Positions 8,330-17,612 are shown, counted from the first letter of the stretch. The stretch is DNA of 64,000 nucleotides from Nocardia goodfellowii (GCF_017875645.1 NZ_JAGGMR010000001.1:4712001-4776000); one strand, 5' to 3'. Notes: generated by a model not told the origin, from the letters alone. A program made the numbers and translations.

Positions 8330-9688
8330 GTGAGCGAACTAGTGGATCGGCGAGCAGATACGAACGCATCCGACTCAGAAGTCGTCACCCCGGGCGTGCG
8401 TTGGAACTCATTGGCGCGGATCGTCTTTCGCTTCTGTGTCGTCTATTTCGGCCTATACAACCTGCTCCTCAATTTCGTCCCTTTCACGGTGGTCGATCTG
8501 CTCGGCCCTTGGTTCCGCGGATACGGCGGATGGTGGATCACCTCGTGGACAGACCCCGTCACCGGTTGGGTGGGCAGCACGGTTTTCGGGGTCGACACGG
8601 CGCTGCATCAGGATTCCGGCGCCGGCGACCAGACAGCGGTGTGGGTGCTGATGTTCTGCGTCCTCGTCGTCGCGGTGATTTGCGCCGCGGTGTGGACGAT
8701 TGTCGACCGTCGCCCGGCGCACCCCTGGTTGCTGGCGTGGTTCACGCTGTTCTTGCGGATGTCGCTGGGCGCGACGATGGTGAGTTTCGGGTTCGCCAAA
8801 CTGATTCCGACGCAGATGCCAGGGCCGACGCTGGCCCAGTTGTTGCAACCGTACGGCGAGATGAGTCCGGCCTCGGTGCTGTGGTTACAGGTCGGCAGCT
8901 CGTATCCGTATGAGATGGCGATCGGCGCGGCGGAGGTCGTGGCCGGGCTGTTGCTGTTCGTGCCGCGGACCGCGGTGCTCGGTGCCGTGTTCAGCCTGGG
9001 AAGCACCGCGCAGATCCTGCTGGTGAACATGACCTACGACATACCGGAGAAACTGCTCGCCTCGCACCTGCTGCTGATCAGCCTGTTCCTGCTCGCCCCC
9101 TACCTGCGGCGACTGCTCGATGTCTTTGTGCGGCACCGTGCGTGCGATCCGCTGACGCAACCCGCGCTGTTCCCCGACGACCGGAAGAACCGCGTCGCGC
9201 TCTGGGTCACGGTGGCCATCGGACTATGGATCGCACTGAACAACGGCTCTGACCGCTGGCGGGTCTGGCAAGAACAGTACAGTCCGCACAGCCCCAAATC
9301 CGAGTTGTACGGGATCTGGGATGTCCGTGAGTTCACCTTCGACGGCCGACCCCGGCCCCCGCTGACCACCGACGAAATCCGCTGGCAACGATTGGTTTTC
9401 GACGACCCCCAGCAAGCCACGTATCAGGAGATGGACGGTGATCTCATCCCGGCCGAGGCGACCTTCCTCCCCAATGGGGTCCTCCAACTCGGCACGGCCG
9501 AAACTGACGGCCCCCGAATCCCTTTGGCGACGCTGTCGCACGAGCAACCCGCGCCGAACCAGCTGCTCCTGCGCGGCACTCTCCACGACCGCCCGGTGGT
9601 GGTCACCCTCGAACGCGTGGACCTGAACAGCTTTACCCTCCGTAACCGCGGTTTCCACTGGGTCCAGGACTACATCTACTTCCGATGA
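8330..9688 (+). CDS. DoxX-like integral membrane protein with C-terminal soluble domain
   Basis: A 452-residue protein. After a polar N-terminus of about 25 residues, there are six or seven hydrophobic helices up to about residue 260. A FGFAKLIPTQMPGP motif typical of DoxX/HTTM-like proteins follows the third helix. After one further helix (around 285-300) comes a soluble C-terminal region of about 140 residues rich in beta-type sequence, probably extracytoplasmic. It resembles actinobacterial DoxX-family proteins of unknown physiological role. The GTG at 8330 is the first plausible start and overlaps an upstream TGA. No enzyme motif is seen. Confidence 0.7.
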   Translation: MSELVDRRADTNASDSEVVTPGVRWNSLARIVFRFCVVYFGLYNLLLNFVPFTVVDLLGPWFRGYGGWWITSWTDPVTGWVGSTVFGVDTALHQDSGAGDQTAVWVLMFCVLVVAVICAAVWTIVDRRPAHPWLLAWFTLFLRMSLGATMVSFGFAKLIPTQMPGPTLAQLLQPYGEMSPASVLWLQVGSSYPYEMAIGAAEVVAGLLLFVPRTAVLGAVFSLGSTAQILLVNMTYDIPEKLLASHLLLISLFLLAPYLRRLLDVFVRHRACDPLTQPALFPDDRKNRVALWVTVAIGLWIALNNGSDRWRVWQEQYSPHSPKSELYGIWDVREFTFDGRPRPPLTTDEIRWQRLVFDDPQQATYQEMDGDLIPAEATFLPNGVLQLGTAETDGPRIPLATLSHEQPAPNQLLLRGTLHDRPVVVTLERVDLNSFTLRNRGFHWVQDYIYFR

Positions 9689-9777
9689 ATCGCCTGGTGA
9701 TAGAACTGCTTCGGTTCAATAGTCCGGGGCGTCGGCTACGCCGTGTGGGCGGGGTAGGAGGCGGATGAGCTTGCGCA

Positions 9778-9794
9778 GCAGCCTATTCGGCTGC
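9778..9794. terminator. Small hairpin between convergent genes
   Basis: GCAGCC (9778-9783) and GGCTGC (9789-9794) can pair across a 5-base loop, midway between the ends of the DoxX-like gene and the convergent esterase gene. Without a T-run it is only a candidate bidirectional terminator. Confidence 0.3.
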
Positions 9795-9837
9795 ACGGCG
9801 GGGTCCGCAGGCCCCAGTTTGGTCGCGCAGACCCGGC

Positions 9838-10779
9838 TCAAGCGCCGATCGCGCGGGCCAGGTGCGGCCAGGAGTCGTGCAGGTCGGTCTCGAACTGTCC
9901 CCAGGTGTGCGAACCCTCCGGCCGGTTGACGTGGATGACGGGCAGTCCGAGCTGGTTCAGCCGGGCCGCGAACGCCGCGGTGCACGAGCTCGCGATGGCC
10001 TCGACGGGCGGGAACGGCAACCCGCCCTCGTCGATAGCGCCGGGAGTACCTGTCGCGGCGGACAGATAGATGGTCTTCCCGGTCAGTGCCGCCGCGTTGG
10101 CGAAGGCGTCGTGCGCTTGCCAGCCCGCGCCGCCGGGCGGGCCCCACATGTTCGCCGTGTTGGCGCCGCCGCGACCGACCTGCGCGTTGATCATCGCGAT
10201 GCCGAGCGTGTCCGCGGTCCACGGGCAGCCGCTGTAGGCCGCGACCGCGCTGTACAGAGTGCCGGACTGAATGGCCAGATCCACCGCCGAGCCCGCGCTC
10301 ATCGACACCCCGGCGATCGCGTTGCGTCCGGTGCTGCCGAGCCGCGCGTCGAGCACACCGGGTAGCTCCTGGGTGAGGTAGGTCTGCCAGCGGTTCCGGC
10401 CGATCGCCGGGTCGTCGGCGACCCAATCGGTGTACAGGCTGAACTTACCGCCCACCGGCATCACCACGTTGACGTGCTTGTCCGCGAAGAACTCTCGCAC
10501 ATCGGTGTCGTCCCACCAGGAAATGCCGTCTTCACCACCGCCGATGCCGGTGAGCAGGTACAGCGTCGGCGCGGGGCCGCCGGCCGCGTGAATCACCCTG
10601 TTGCTGACCACTCGATCCATCGCGGGGGAGTAGACGTCGATCCGCGAGATGTTGTCGGCCAGTGGCGCCTCGTCCACCAGCCGGGCTTGCGCCGCCGCCG
10701 GACGAATGGCCATGAGGGAGAACACGAACGCCACCACCAACACCCCCGCGACCGAGGCCGCAGACTTCGAAAACGCCAT
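9838..10779 (-). CDS. Antigen 85-type esterase / mycolyltransferase-like protein
   Basis: Secreted alpha/beta-hydrolase of 313 residues. A Sec signal peptide of about 30 residues ends in an Ala-rich stretch (AIRPAAA). The mature part follows the antigen 85 / corynebacterial mycolyltransferase layout: a YLLTGIGGG segment near 74-82, a nucleophile elbow GVSMSAG with Ser159, and a C-terminal SHTWGQFE segment supplying the His. Antigen 85 proteins transfer mycolic acids to trehalose and arabinogalactan outside the membrane. Which substrate this paralogue uses cannot be told. Its presence supports a mycolate-bearing host. Confidence 0.85.
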   Translation of the reverse strand: MAFSKSAASVAGVLVVAFVFSLMAIRPAAAQARLVDEAPLADNISRIDVYSPAMDRVVSNRVIHAAGGPAPTLYLLTGIGGGEDGISWWDDTDVREFFADKHVNVVMPVGGKFSLYTDWVADDPAIGRNRWQTYLTQELPGVLDARLGSTGRNAIAGVSMSAGSAVDLAIQSGTLYSAVAAYSGCPWTADTLGIAMINAQVGRGGANTANMWGPPGGAGWQAHDAFANAAALTGKTIYLSAATGTPGAIDEGGLPFPPVEAIASSCTAAFAARLNQLGLPVIHVNRPEGSHTWGQFETDLHDSWPHLARAIGA

Positions 10780-10979
10780 AGTTCATCTATACCGCCCGGT
10801 GATCATGATGAAACCCCTTGCGCCGAAACGCGATCCAGGACCACTCGAAGCCGCTGTCGATCGCCCCGCTGAGCTGGACATGGCGGCCGGCCACGCAGCG
10901 GTCTCCACATCGAGGCTTTCCGATGGCCGCGACAGTGCCGTGCAAGAGCGACGCCAGGACGCGCGCCGACCATCGTTGC

Positions 10980-11429
10980 ATGAGTCCACACTCGAAACGA
11001 CTGCGCCGCATGGTCAATCGGCTCAACAAGTTGGTCACCTTGCTGCAGAAGCGTGGTGTCGTCTTTTCCGACATGCACATCCTCACGGTGGTCGGCCGTC
11101 GCACCGGCGAGTTGCGGGACGTGCCGGTCTCGGTGCTCGAGGTGGCCGGTGCGCGTTACGTCTTCCAGGCGTATCCGAAGTCGGCCTGGGTGGCGAACGT
11201 TCGGGCGTCGCCGACGGTCACGTTGACCCGTGGTCGGCGTTCCTCGGAGGTGCGGATGACGGAATTGGCCGTGCCGGAACGTCGTTCGCTGCTACGCGAT
11301 CATGTCGCGGGCAACCCGACGAAACTGGGGGAGTGGTTTGTCAAGACCGGCCTGATCGAGGAAGGTACCCCGGACGGGCTCGCTGCCGCGGCCGAGCGCA
11401 TCGCGATCTTCCGCGTCGATCCGGCGTGA
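10980..11429 (+). CDS. F420-dependent (Ddn-like) nitroreductase family protein
   Basis: Small split-barrel protein of 149 residues from the deazaflavin-dependent nitroreductase/quinone reductase family (DUF385). The conserved GRRTGELRDVPVSVLE and W..N....P.V.L segments of the F420 pocket are visible. ATG 10980 is the first start after which the sequence resembles the family. The frame extends upstream but overlaps the promoter region of the divergent esterase. It probably reduces quinone-like substrates near the membrane using F420H2; the true substrate is unknown. Confidence 0.78.
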   Translation: MSPHSKRLRRMVNRLNKLVTLLQKRGVVFSDMHILTVVGRRTGELRDVPVSVLEVAGARYVFQAYPKSAWVANVRASPTVTLTRGRRSSEVRMTELAVPERRSLLRDHVAGNPTKLGEWFVKTGLIEEGTPDGLAAAAERIAIFRVDPA

Positions 11430-11460
11430 CCGAGGTGCCGTCGCCCATTCGGTCACCCCG

Positions 11461-13434
11461 TCAGTTCGAAAGGTTCTCGACCGTAACCGCCTCGATGCCT
11501 TCATCGGTCGGCAAGTCGAATCCGAATATCTGCGCGTAGAAGCTCAGTTCGGAGTCCAGCGCCCGGCGAATGTTCTCCGCCCGCCGGAATCCGTGCTGCT
11601 CGCCCTCGAAAAGCAGGTATGTGACGGGGATTCCGCGCTTACGCAACGCGTCGACGATCATCTCCGACTGGTTCGGCGGCACCACGGCGTCCTCGCTGCC
11701 CTGCAGGACGATCAGCGGGCTCCGGAACTGCTCGATGTGATGGATCGGCGAACGCTCCCGGTAGAGGTCGCGCTCGGCGGGGTACTCGCCGATAAGGCCG
11801 TCCAGATAACGACTTTCGAACTTATGGGTTTCGGCGGCAAGGGCCTCGAGGTCGGCCACACCGTAGTGGTCCGCGCCCGCCGAGAACGGCGAATCGGCGC
11901 GAGCCAGTGCGGCCAGGGTCGTGTAACCGCCCGCCGAGCCACCCCGGATGGCGAGCCGGCGCGGGTCGACGCGGCCGTTGTCCGCGAGCCAGCGGGCAGC
12001 CGCGATGCAGTCGGCCACGTCGACCACACCCCAGGCGTCTCGCAGCAGTTCCCGGTAGGCGCGGCCGTAACCGGTGGAGCCACCGTAATTAACATCGACG
12101 ACAGCGAATCCGCGACTGGTCCAGTACTGAGTGCTCGATGCCAGCAGCGGCAGGGCCTGTGCGGTAGGACCGCCATGGATCATGACGAGCAGCGGCGGCA
12201 GTTCCCCGTCGGGCCCGCGGTACCGGGTACTCGTGGGCGGATAGAACAGCGCGTGCGCGCCGCGCGGCGCACCGTCGCGATCCGTGGAGGGAAACGAGAT
12301 AGGTTCGGGGACAGAGATATCGGCGTCTCGAAGCCCGAGATCACGTGGCGCCCGCAAAGTTTCGACCTCGACCTGTGTGCCGACGAAAGTGATGCGATAG
12401 ACGCCGAGTTCGCTGGTGGGCGTGCCCGCTACCACGACGACCGCGTTCCCGTCTGCCCGTTCCACCGCGGTGATCGCGGAGAACGGCAGCTTCACATCGG
12501 TCACCGAACCGTCCGGGCGTCGCACCGCGAGTCCGTCGTACCCTTCACGCCACCGGGCGAACACGATGCTGTCGTCGGCGAGCACAGCATAGCGCGCTGA
12601 ACCCAACTGCCATGCGGGGACACCGATTTCGGCTTCGGTCTCGATCACTGCCTCGACGGTGCCCGCGGTTGTCCACCGGTAGAGGTTCCACCACCCGTTG
12701 CGGTCGGACAGGAACAGCAGCGAGCCGTCGGCCCGCCACCGCGGTTCTTGTACCGACTCACCCACCCCGCCCGCGACAATGGTGTCGGCGCCGGTCGCGA
12801 GGTCCCGCACCCGCAGGACGGTGTCGTCCCACGGCATGGACGGATGATCCCACGTGATGACAGCGAGCATGGAGCCGTCCGGACTCAACCGCGGCGCGAC
12901 GACGAAATCAGGCCCACTGACCACCACTTCCGGCAGCGAAGGCCGATCCGCCGCCAGCCGCACGATCTCATTACGCACATCGACCGCGCCGCGCCCACCG
13001 ACCGGATGGTGCTCCCGGATCGCCACCACCTCGCCACCGCCCGGGCCGAAAGCACCGTCGCCGTACCGATCACCGCGTGCCACGGCCGGCTCCGGCGTCA
13101 GCGCAACCGGCTCCTGACCCCGCTCGATCCGATACACCCTCTGGTCATCCCAGTTGACCACGAAAAGCACACCACCGCGCACCCACCATGCCGCCCCGCC
13201 GTATTCGTGCACAGCTGTCCTGGCGTTCATACCCTCGGGCAACAGATCGGTACGCGTTCCGTCGGGCGCGCACCGCACAATCTGCGTCCGCCCTCCTTCC
13301 GAGGGCCGACCCTCCGACCAGTACACATCGCCCCCGTCCACCCGCACCTCCCCGAGGCGCACCGCCGCACTGACGACGCTTTCGGAGGTGATCGAGGTCG
13401 GCCAGGATCCGAAGGGCAGCACGGTGATGGTCAC
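11461..13434 (-). CDS. S9 family (prolyl oligopeptidase-type) peptidase
   Basis: Cytosolic serine peptidase of 657 residues, typical of S9C acylaminoacyl-peptidase-like enzymes. The first 400 or so residues form a WD/TolB-like beta-propeller (repeats with LSPDGSMLAVITWDHP and LLFLSDRNGWWNL). The last 250 or so residues form the alpha/beta-hydrolase domain. That domain has the nucleophile motif GGSAGG, an Asp in GSEDAVVPP and a His in GEQHGFR. GTG 13434 matches the family start. The long upstream extension is not protein-like. It is transcribed toward the Ddn-like gene, ending 31 bases away. Confidence 0.88.
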   Translation of the reverse strand: MTITVLPFGSWPTSITSESVVSAAVRLGEVRVDGGDVYWSEGRPSEGGRTQIVRCAPDGTRTDLLPEGMNARTAVHEYGGAAWWVRGGVLFVVNWDDQRVYRIERGQEPVALTPEPAVARGDRYGDGAFGPGGGEVVAIREHHPVGGRGAVDVRNEIVRLAADRPSLPEVVVSGPDFVVAPRLSPDGSMLAVITWDHPSMPWDDTVLRVRDLATGADTIVAGGVGESVQEPRWRADGSLLFLSDRNGWWNLYRWTTAGTVEAVIETEAEIGVPAWQLGSARYAVLADDSIVFARWREGYDGLAVRRPDGSVTDVKLPFSAITAVERADGNAVVVVAGTPTSELGVYRITFVGTQVEVETLRAPRDLGLRDADISVPEPISFPSTDRDGAPRGAHALFYPPTSTRYRGPDGELPPLLVMIHGGPTAQALPLLASSTQYWTSRGFAVVDVNYGGSTGYGRAYRELLRDAWGVVDVADCIAAARWLADNGRVDPRRLAIRGGSAGGYTTLAALARADSPFSAGADHYGVADLEALAAETHKFESRYLDGLIGEYPAERDLYRERSPIHHIEQFRSPLIVLQGSEDAVVPPNQSEMIVDALRKRGIPVTYLLFEGEQHGFRRAENIRRALDSELSFYAQIFGFDLPTDEGIEAVTVENLSN

Positions 13435-13757
13435 CGGGACAGGGTAGCCAGTTGGCGCAGCGCGGGCGCGTTCCACCGCACTCGACCATGCGCGAGATGC
13501 GGTTTCCCTGGAATGTGCCCCTAGGAAGATGCGAAAACGCAACGAAAGATCATCAATCAACAACAGGCATCGTGCGGCACAACCGGTTACGTTGCAATCT
13601 GAACTATTAGGGGGCGACGTGAGACGCGGTCTCAGCGTTGTCGGCAGACTTCTCGCTAGTGGTGGCGGGTGTGATGCCGTCTTCAACCTCCCCTGTAGGC
13701 GCGGCGAGGATTTCAATAGTGGCCACTGGCGCCGCGCCGGATTGACTGTGCCCGCTA
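13435..13757. other. Gap between the S9 peptidase gene and IS630
   Basis: No confident gene. It contains the inverted repeat TGAGAC-GCG-GTCTCA at 13620-13634 and the doubtful small frame listed separately. It ends in the TA dinucleotide (13756-13757) that flanks the insertion sequence. Confidence 0.4.
13607..13726 (-). CDS. Possible small acidic peptide (39 codons)
   Basis: A GTG-initiated frame encodes a 39-residue acidic peptide rich in Ala, Thr and Glu, ending in HVAP. No clear ribosome binding site is visible. It lies in the gap between the S9 peptidase gene and the IS630. Before the insertion it would have sat directly downstream of the Nudix gene. It may be chance or a small translated ORF. 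Confidence 0.2.
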   Translation of the reverse strand: MATIEILAAPTGEVEDGITPATTSEKSADNAETASHVAP

Positions 13758-14945
13758 GTGCCTCGTCAAGCAACCTTCGGTAGGTAATCGGGCAGCCGGA
13801 TCTTGGAGTTGACGGCGAAGTCGCGTTTGGGTCTGGCGTGCTGGTTGTGCCAGCGGATGTAGGCGCCGATGGCGGCGTCCTGCTCGCCGTGGCTGCGGTG
13901 GTCGGTGCCGTTGAGTGCGAAGTAACGTAGTGCCGCGAATTCGGACTCGATCCAGTTCAACCAGGATGAATAGGTCGGCAGGAACACCAGTTCCACGTCG
14001 TGGGCCGCGGCCCACTCACCGACCTCAACGCGTTTGTGCGGGGAGAAGTTGTCGGCGATCACGTAGAGCTTCTCGCCGGGCCAGCGGGCCCGCAGCGATT
14101 TCAACAACGCCAGAAACTCGATCCACCGCTTGCGATCTCGGATCCGGTAGTGGATTTTCCCGGTGGCCAGATCCAACGCCCCGAGCAGATGCCGGACGCC
14201 TTGGGTGCGGTGGTAGGTCGCCCGCAACCGTTTCGGTCTTCGCTGCCGAAACCAACCCCGACCGGCGCGGGGTTGCAAATTCAACGGCCCGAACTCGTCG
14301 ACGCACAGCACCCGCCCGTCGGCGGGCGGCTGGTCGTAAAGCCCCAGGATTCGGTTCATCTTCGCGGTGAATTCCGGGTCGCGTCCGGCTTTCCAGGTCT
14401 TGTCCGCCTGCCACGACACACCCTCGGCCTTCAGGATCTTGCGCAGGGTTTCGCGGCTGATCTGCGCGATCTCGTTGACCTGCAGTACTTCTCGTAACTT
14501 CGACAGGCTCCAGGTCGAGAAGGGCCAGCCCAAGTCGCGGGGGCAGCACCGGGCGATACAGGCGATGCGTTCACGCGTCGCTCGATCGACCTTGCTCGGC
14601 CTGCCCCCGCTCCATTTTGGGTCCAATGCTTCGAACCCCCGTTCGTTGAACTCGTGGATCACTTGCCGCACATAGGCTTCGGTGACTTGCATCAACCGGG
14701 CGATCGCTGGGACCGGTTGCCGCTGGGCCGAGGCCATCACCACGATCGCGCGCCGCATCCTGACCGGTTGTCTGCTCGTCTTGGTGATCTTCTGCAATCG
14801 GCGTCCCTCGTCCGGGGTCACCGCTCGCACGAACACTTCCGGTTTTCGGGCCACCGGCACCACCTCCACCGGCAGCTTCGCTGCCGGCGTGCGGTCGAAG
14901 CAAACCGACACCCGGTTACCAGCCCAACCTTTCTGGACGAGGCAC
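13758..14945 (-). mobile_element. IS630-family insertion sequence, apparently complete
   Basis: A 1188-base element bounded by imperfect terminal inverted repeats that both begin GTGCCTCGTC (13758 onward, and 14945 backward). TA dinucleotides flank it at 13756-13757 and 14946-14947, matching the TA target duplication of IS630/Tc1 elements. It carries one full-length transposase gene on the minus strand. The element lies exactly in the stop codon of the Nudix gene and regenerates it. Confidence 0.9.
13766..14911 (-). CDS. IS630 family transposase
   Basis: DDE transposase of 381 residues, apparently intact. The N-terminal 130 or so residues hold helix-turn-helix segments (IARLMQVTEAYVRQVIHEF, then a winged-helix part with GGRPSK). 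The catalytic domain shows the three acidic residues: Asp in CVDEFGPL, Asp in VIADNFSPH, and Glu in NWIESEF. The last two are separated by 34 residues, the IS630 D34E signature. The stop codon lies inside the left terminal repeat. No frameshift is seen, so the element may still be active. Confidence 0.93.
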   Translation of the reverse strand: MSVCFDRTPAAKLPVEVVPVARKPEVFVRAVTPDEGRRLQKITKTSRQPVRMRRAIVVMASAQRQPVPAIARLMQVTEAYVRQVIHEFNERGFEALDPKWSGGRPSKVDRATRERIACIARCCPRDLGWPFSTWSLSKLREVLQVNEIAQISRETLRKILKAEGVSWQADKTWKAGRDPEFTAKMNRILGLYDQPPADGRVLCVDEFGPLNLQPRAGRGWFRQRRPKRLRATYHRTQGVRHLLGALDLATGKIHYRIRDRKRWIEFLALLKSLRARWPGEKLYVIADNFSPHKRVEVGEWAAAHDVELVFLPTYSSWLNWIESEFAALRYFALNGTDHRSHGEQDAAIGAYIRWHNQHARPKRDFAVNSKIRLPDYLPKVA

Positions 14946-15385
14946 TAGCTCTCCTGGTACCGCACCAGCACCTGTTTCACGGCATCCGTCACTGGTGGTT
15001 CCTCGACCAGGCTGGTCCAAGTGTACGCGTCGTGTTCTGTCAGCTCCACAGGCTCAGCAGGACCGACCTGGACGGTGAAGTTGAACTGTCGGCTTTTCTT
15101 ACCGCTGCCGGATTGGTAGTCGAAGTCGCCGAGGTAGTTCGCGATGGTGATGACGTCAAGGCCGGTCTCTTCCTTGACTTCCCGGATCAGGGCTTGATCG
15201 ATGGATTCGCCGGGATCTACTTTGCCGCTGGGGAGCTCCCATATCCCGCCCATGAAATCATCGGTAGGACGTTGCAGCAGTAGCACTTTGCCATTGTGTT
15301 GGACGACTGCACCCACGACAAGTTGTTGTACTCCGTCGCGGTCGGCTTCGCGCATCAATTTCTCCAGAAGTGTGGTCTCGATCAT
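14945..15385 (-). CDS. Nudix hydrolase
   Basis: A 146-residue pyrophosphohydrolase acting on a nucleoside diphosphate-X type substrate. The Nudix box G-x5-E-x7-REV-x-EE-x-G-L lies at about residues 53-75, starting GKVDPGE. The core GAVVQHNGKVLLLQR strand precedes it. The stop codon TAG straddles the IS630 junction: TA is the target duplication and G is the first element base. The base beyond the left copy of TA on this strand is also G, so the original stop was the same and the protein is not truncated. It lies next to a DegT aminotransferase remnant transcribed in the same direction. Confidence 0.88.
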   Translation of the reverse strand: MIETTLLEKLMREADRDGVQQLVVGAVVQHNGKVLLLQRPTDDFMGGIWELPSGKVDPGESIDQALIREVKEETGLDVITIANYLGDFDYQSGSGKKSRQFNFTVQVGPAEPVELTEHDAYTWTSLVEEPPVTDAVKQVLVRYQES

Positions 15386-15391
15386 CGAGTC

Positions 15392-16030
15392 CTAGCCTTT
15401 CAGGTCAGCGTGGTGGTTGATGACTTTGTACAGCGCTTCGATGTAGCGATCGACGAGCGCCAGGTCATCGTCTCGGTGCCAGACGGGAAGTTTCAGGGTG
15501 GCGCGGTGGAGCTCTTCGGCCCGTGGGTAGTCTCCCGGGGCGTAGGCCAGCTTGCCAGCGAAAGCGGGAAACAATGGACCTGGTTCCTGGAAAAGCGATA
15601 GTAGGTTCAGCGGGCAGGTCGATCCCGGCCGGTCGAACTCGTTGCAGCCCTCGGCTTGCAACGCGGCGTGGAAGCGCTCGATCGGCACGTCGTCGAAGAA
15701 TTCGTCGTCGTAGAGAATCGTGAGTCCGTACCAGGCTGGCCGCGTGTGCGGTTCGTGCCAGGTAATCGTCAGGCCGGGTTCTCGCCGGAGTTCGTCGTGG
15801 ATGTACTCGGCGATGCGCTGACGCCCTGCAAGGTAGTCATCCAGACGTGAAAGTTGTTCCAGTGCAAGGGCTGCGGCCAGTGGATGGATGCGATGTTTGA
15901 GTCCCGTGCCCGTCACGGCGTAGCGACTGAGGTCGGAGTCGGCTGGGATTTCGTTTCGGCAACGCTTGTTGTACTGGCCGTGCAGCAAGGCGCGGCAAAG
16001 GAGGCAGTAGCGCTCGGGATCCGTGCCGCT
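15392..16030 (-). pseudogene. Truncated DegT/DnrJ/EryC1/StrS family aminotransferase
   Basis: Only the C-terminal half of a sugar aminotransferase-fold protein remains, about 200 of the usual 370-420 residues. The recognisable stretch starts with a HGQYNKRC segment, the region after the PLP lysine in the family. It continues through TGLGLKHR-like and HPLAAALALEQL segments to the stop. The N-terminal domain with the PLP-binding Lys is absent. Upstream in this frame the sequence turns into unrelated Arg/Pro-rich codons and a stop at about 16139-16141, where the divergent kinase gene begins. A TTG at 15988 could start translation, but the product would be inactive. Confidence 0.7.
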
Positions 16031-16172
16031 ACCCAGGCTGGCCAGCTCGATCCCATCGCATCCAACACGAACTGCAGCGATTGGTCGCGGCTTCCTCCCG
16101 TCACCGCCGAATGCGCGACGTTGTGGAGCTGCGGGAGGTTATCACTCGCCGATTTACGACGGAAGCAAGGCC

Positions 16173-17054
16173 ATGACCGCAACGACGGCATCCGAGGTTG
16201 TGCTGGCCAGGGCCGCTCGACGAGTCGGCCTCGAAGCGACTGGCCCCAAAATGATCCGCGAAGGATCCCATGCCATCTACCGGCTCGGCGGCATCGTGGC
16301 GCGAATAGGAAGACCGGGCAGCCTAGAGGATGCCGAGCGGGAGTTGCGAGTATCGCGATGGCTCAATGGTTCCGGCACTCCAACGGTGGAAGCGGTATCG
16401 GAGCTGCCTCAACCGATCGTTGTCGACGACCGCCCGGTCACTTGGTGGCAGCTAATTCCGGACCATCGTCCGGCCACACCGGCTGAGCTCGGAGCCATGC
16501 TCCGAGCGCTCCATAGCTTGAGACCGCCGGCCGAGCCAAAACTGTGCGAGTACGACCCGTTTGCGGATCTTCACGAGCGGTTGGCAACCGCGGACACGAT
16601 TGACAACGACGACCGAAATTGGCTGCTGTCGCACTATGACGAGCTGTACCAGCGATATGACGAACTGCCCAAACCAGTGCAGCTCTCGGTAATTCACGGT
16701 GATGCCTGGCAAGGCAACCTGGTGGTACCGCCCTCCGGGATCTCAACTGTGCTGGATCTGGATAAGGTGTCGCTCGGCCGACCGGAATGGGATCTCATCC
16801 AGTTGGCTGTGGACTACGCAGATTTCAGGCGCGTCTCGACCGATCAATACCGGTCCTTCGTCCGGGCCTACGGAGGCTACGACGTCACCAGCTGGCCCAC
16901 CTTTCGGCTATTTGCGGACATCCAGGAGCTGCGGTGGGTCGGATTTGCTCTCGATCGAGCCGGTACGAGCGAGCCAGCGGCTCAGCAGGCGACGCATCGG
17001 ATTGCGTGTCTGCGCGGTGACATACTTCGACCGTGGCGGTGGGAGGCGATGTGA
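16173..17054 (+). CDS. Aminoglycoside phosphotransferase / choline kinase family protein
   Basis: Predicted small-molecule kinase of 293 residues. The catalytic HGDAWQGN (Brenner motif, with the base Asp) and the metal-binding LDLDKVSLGRPEWDL segment are both present. The N-lobe begins with an EGSHAIYRL-type ATP loop. ATG 16173 has GCAAGG upstream. Such kinases occur in actinobacteria beside XRE/TPR regulators and sugar-type enzymes, as here. The substrate is unknown and antibiotic resistance should not be assumed. Its 5' region overlaps the dead end of the DegT remnant. Confidence 0.83.
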   Translation: MTATTASEVVLARAARRVGLEATGPKMIREGSHAIYRLGGIVARIGRPGSLEDAERELRVSRWLNGSGTPTVEAVSELPQPIVVDDRPVTWWQLIPDHRPATPAELGAMLRALHSLRPPAEPKLCEYDPFADLHERLATADTIDNDDRNWLLSHYDELYQRYDELPKPVQLSVIHGDAWQGNLVVPPSGISTVLDLDKVSLGRPEWDLIQLAVDYADFRRVSTDQYRSFVRAYGGYDVTSWPTFRLFADIQELRWVGFALDRAGTSEPAAQQATHRIACLRGDILRPWRWEAM

Positions 17055-17055
17055 A

Positions 17056-17380
17056 CGAGATCACTGTGAGCAGCGCCGGCACGTTCGTCGCGCTGTGCTG
17101 GACTGACCAGATCTACAAGCACACCGCGGATTCGAAACCCTCGTATGTCGCTGACTGACACCACCTTCCGGAGTTGCAGCAGCACAAGAAGACGCCAACA
17201 AACTTCGATGTCGTCGCGCACTCTCTCCGCAGCTGGCACGCCGTACCTTGTTACGAATGCCGGTCTAATGATTACTCCAGTACAGAGACCCGTCCTCTTA
17301 CGTCCATGGTGCCGAGCCGACTGGATCGGGAGCGCCCCCGCAGGCTGTCCGTAGTTCCACGTGCCCTGTCCGGGCTGAGA
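17056..17380 (+). pseudogene. Decayed paralogue of the gene at 26248-26628 with its downstream flank
   Basis: Starting about 33 bases after the kinase stop codon, the sequence matches the 3' half of the small gene at 26248-26628. It shares FVALCW, QIYKH and KPSYVAD coding segments, but a TGA replaces the Trp codon after SYVAD. Similarity continues past the gene into its downstream flank: both copies contain a CGTC-TCTTAC run, ATGGTGCCG and a TCCACGTG-CTG string. This is a degenerate duplicate, not a gene. Confidence 0.6.
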
Positions 17381-17612
17381 TGAATTCGAGGCCGTGCTGT
17401 CGGGCGATCGCCATATCGTGACGATCGTGCCGTGCGCCCCCGAGACCGAGGCGGCGTCGAGGGGCAGGCCACGCAACACTGACCGCTGGATCACGACACT
17501 AGGAGGCAGATGAGGAGCGATGAGGGGGGCTGGTATTCGTCGTGAAGCAAGGCGTTGGCTGTTACCGTCACTGGTCATAGCGAGGTCGTACTGGGGACGG
17601 GGCGGTGTAGTG

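Noticed and set aside
8124..8333. Short 69-codon frame coupled by GTGA to the DoxX-like gene
   Set aside because: Weak ribosome binding site and shadow-like composition. The overlap can arise by chance in this base composition.
16173..17054. Aminoglycoside resistance kinase
   Set aside because: Only the general phosphotransferase motifs are present. The family is broad and nothing points to an antibiotic substrate.
17520..17612. Upstream start of the HNH gene at 17520
   Set aside because: It adds an Arg-rich stretch before the membrane helices, and the AGGAG there is only two bases from the ATG. It cannot be excluded, so it is mentioned as an alternative.
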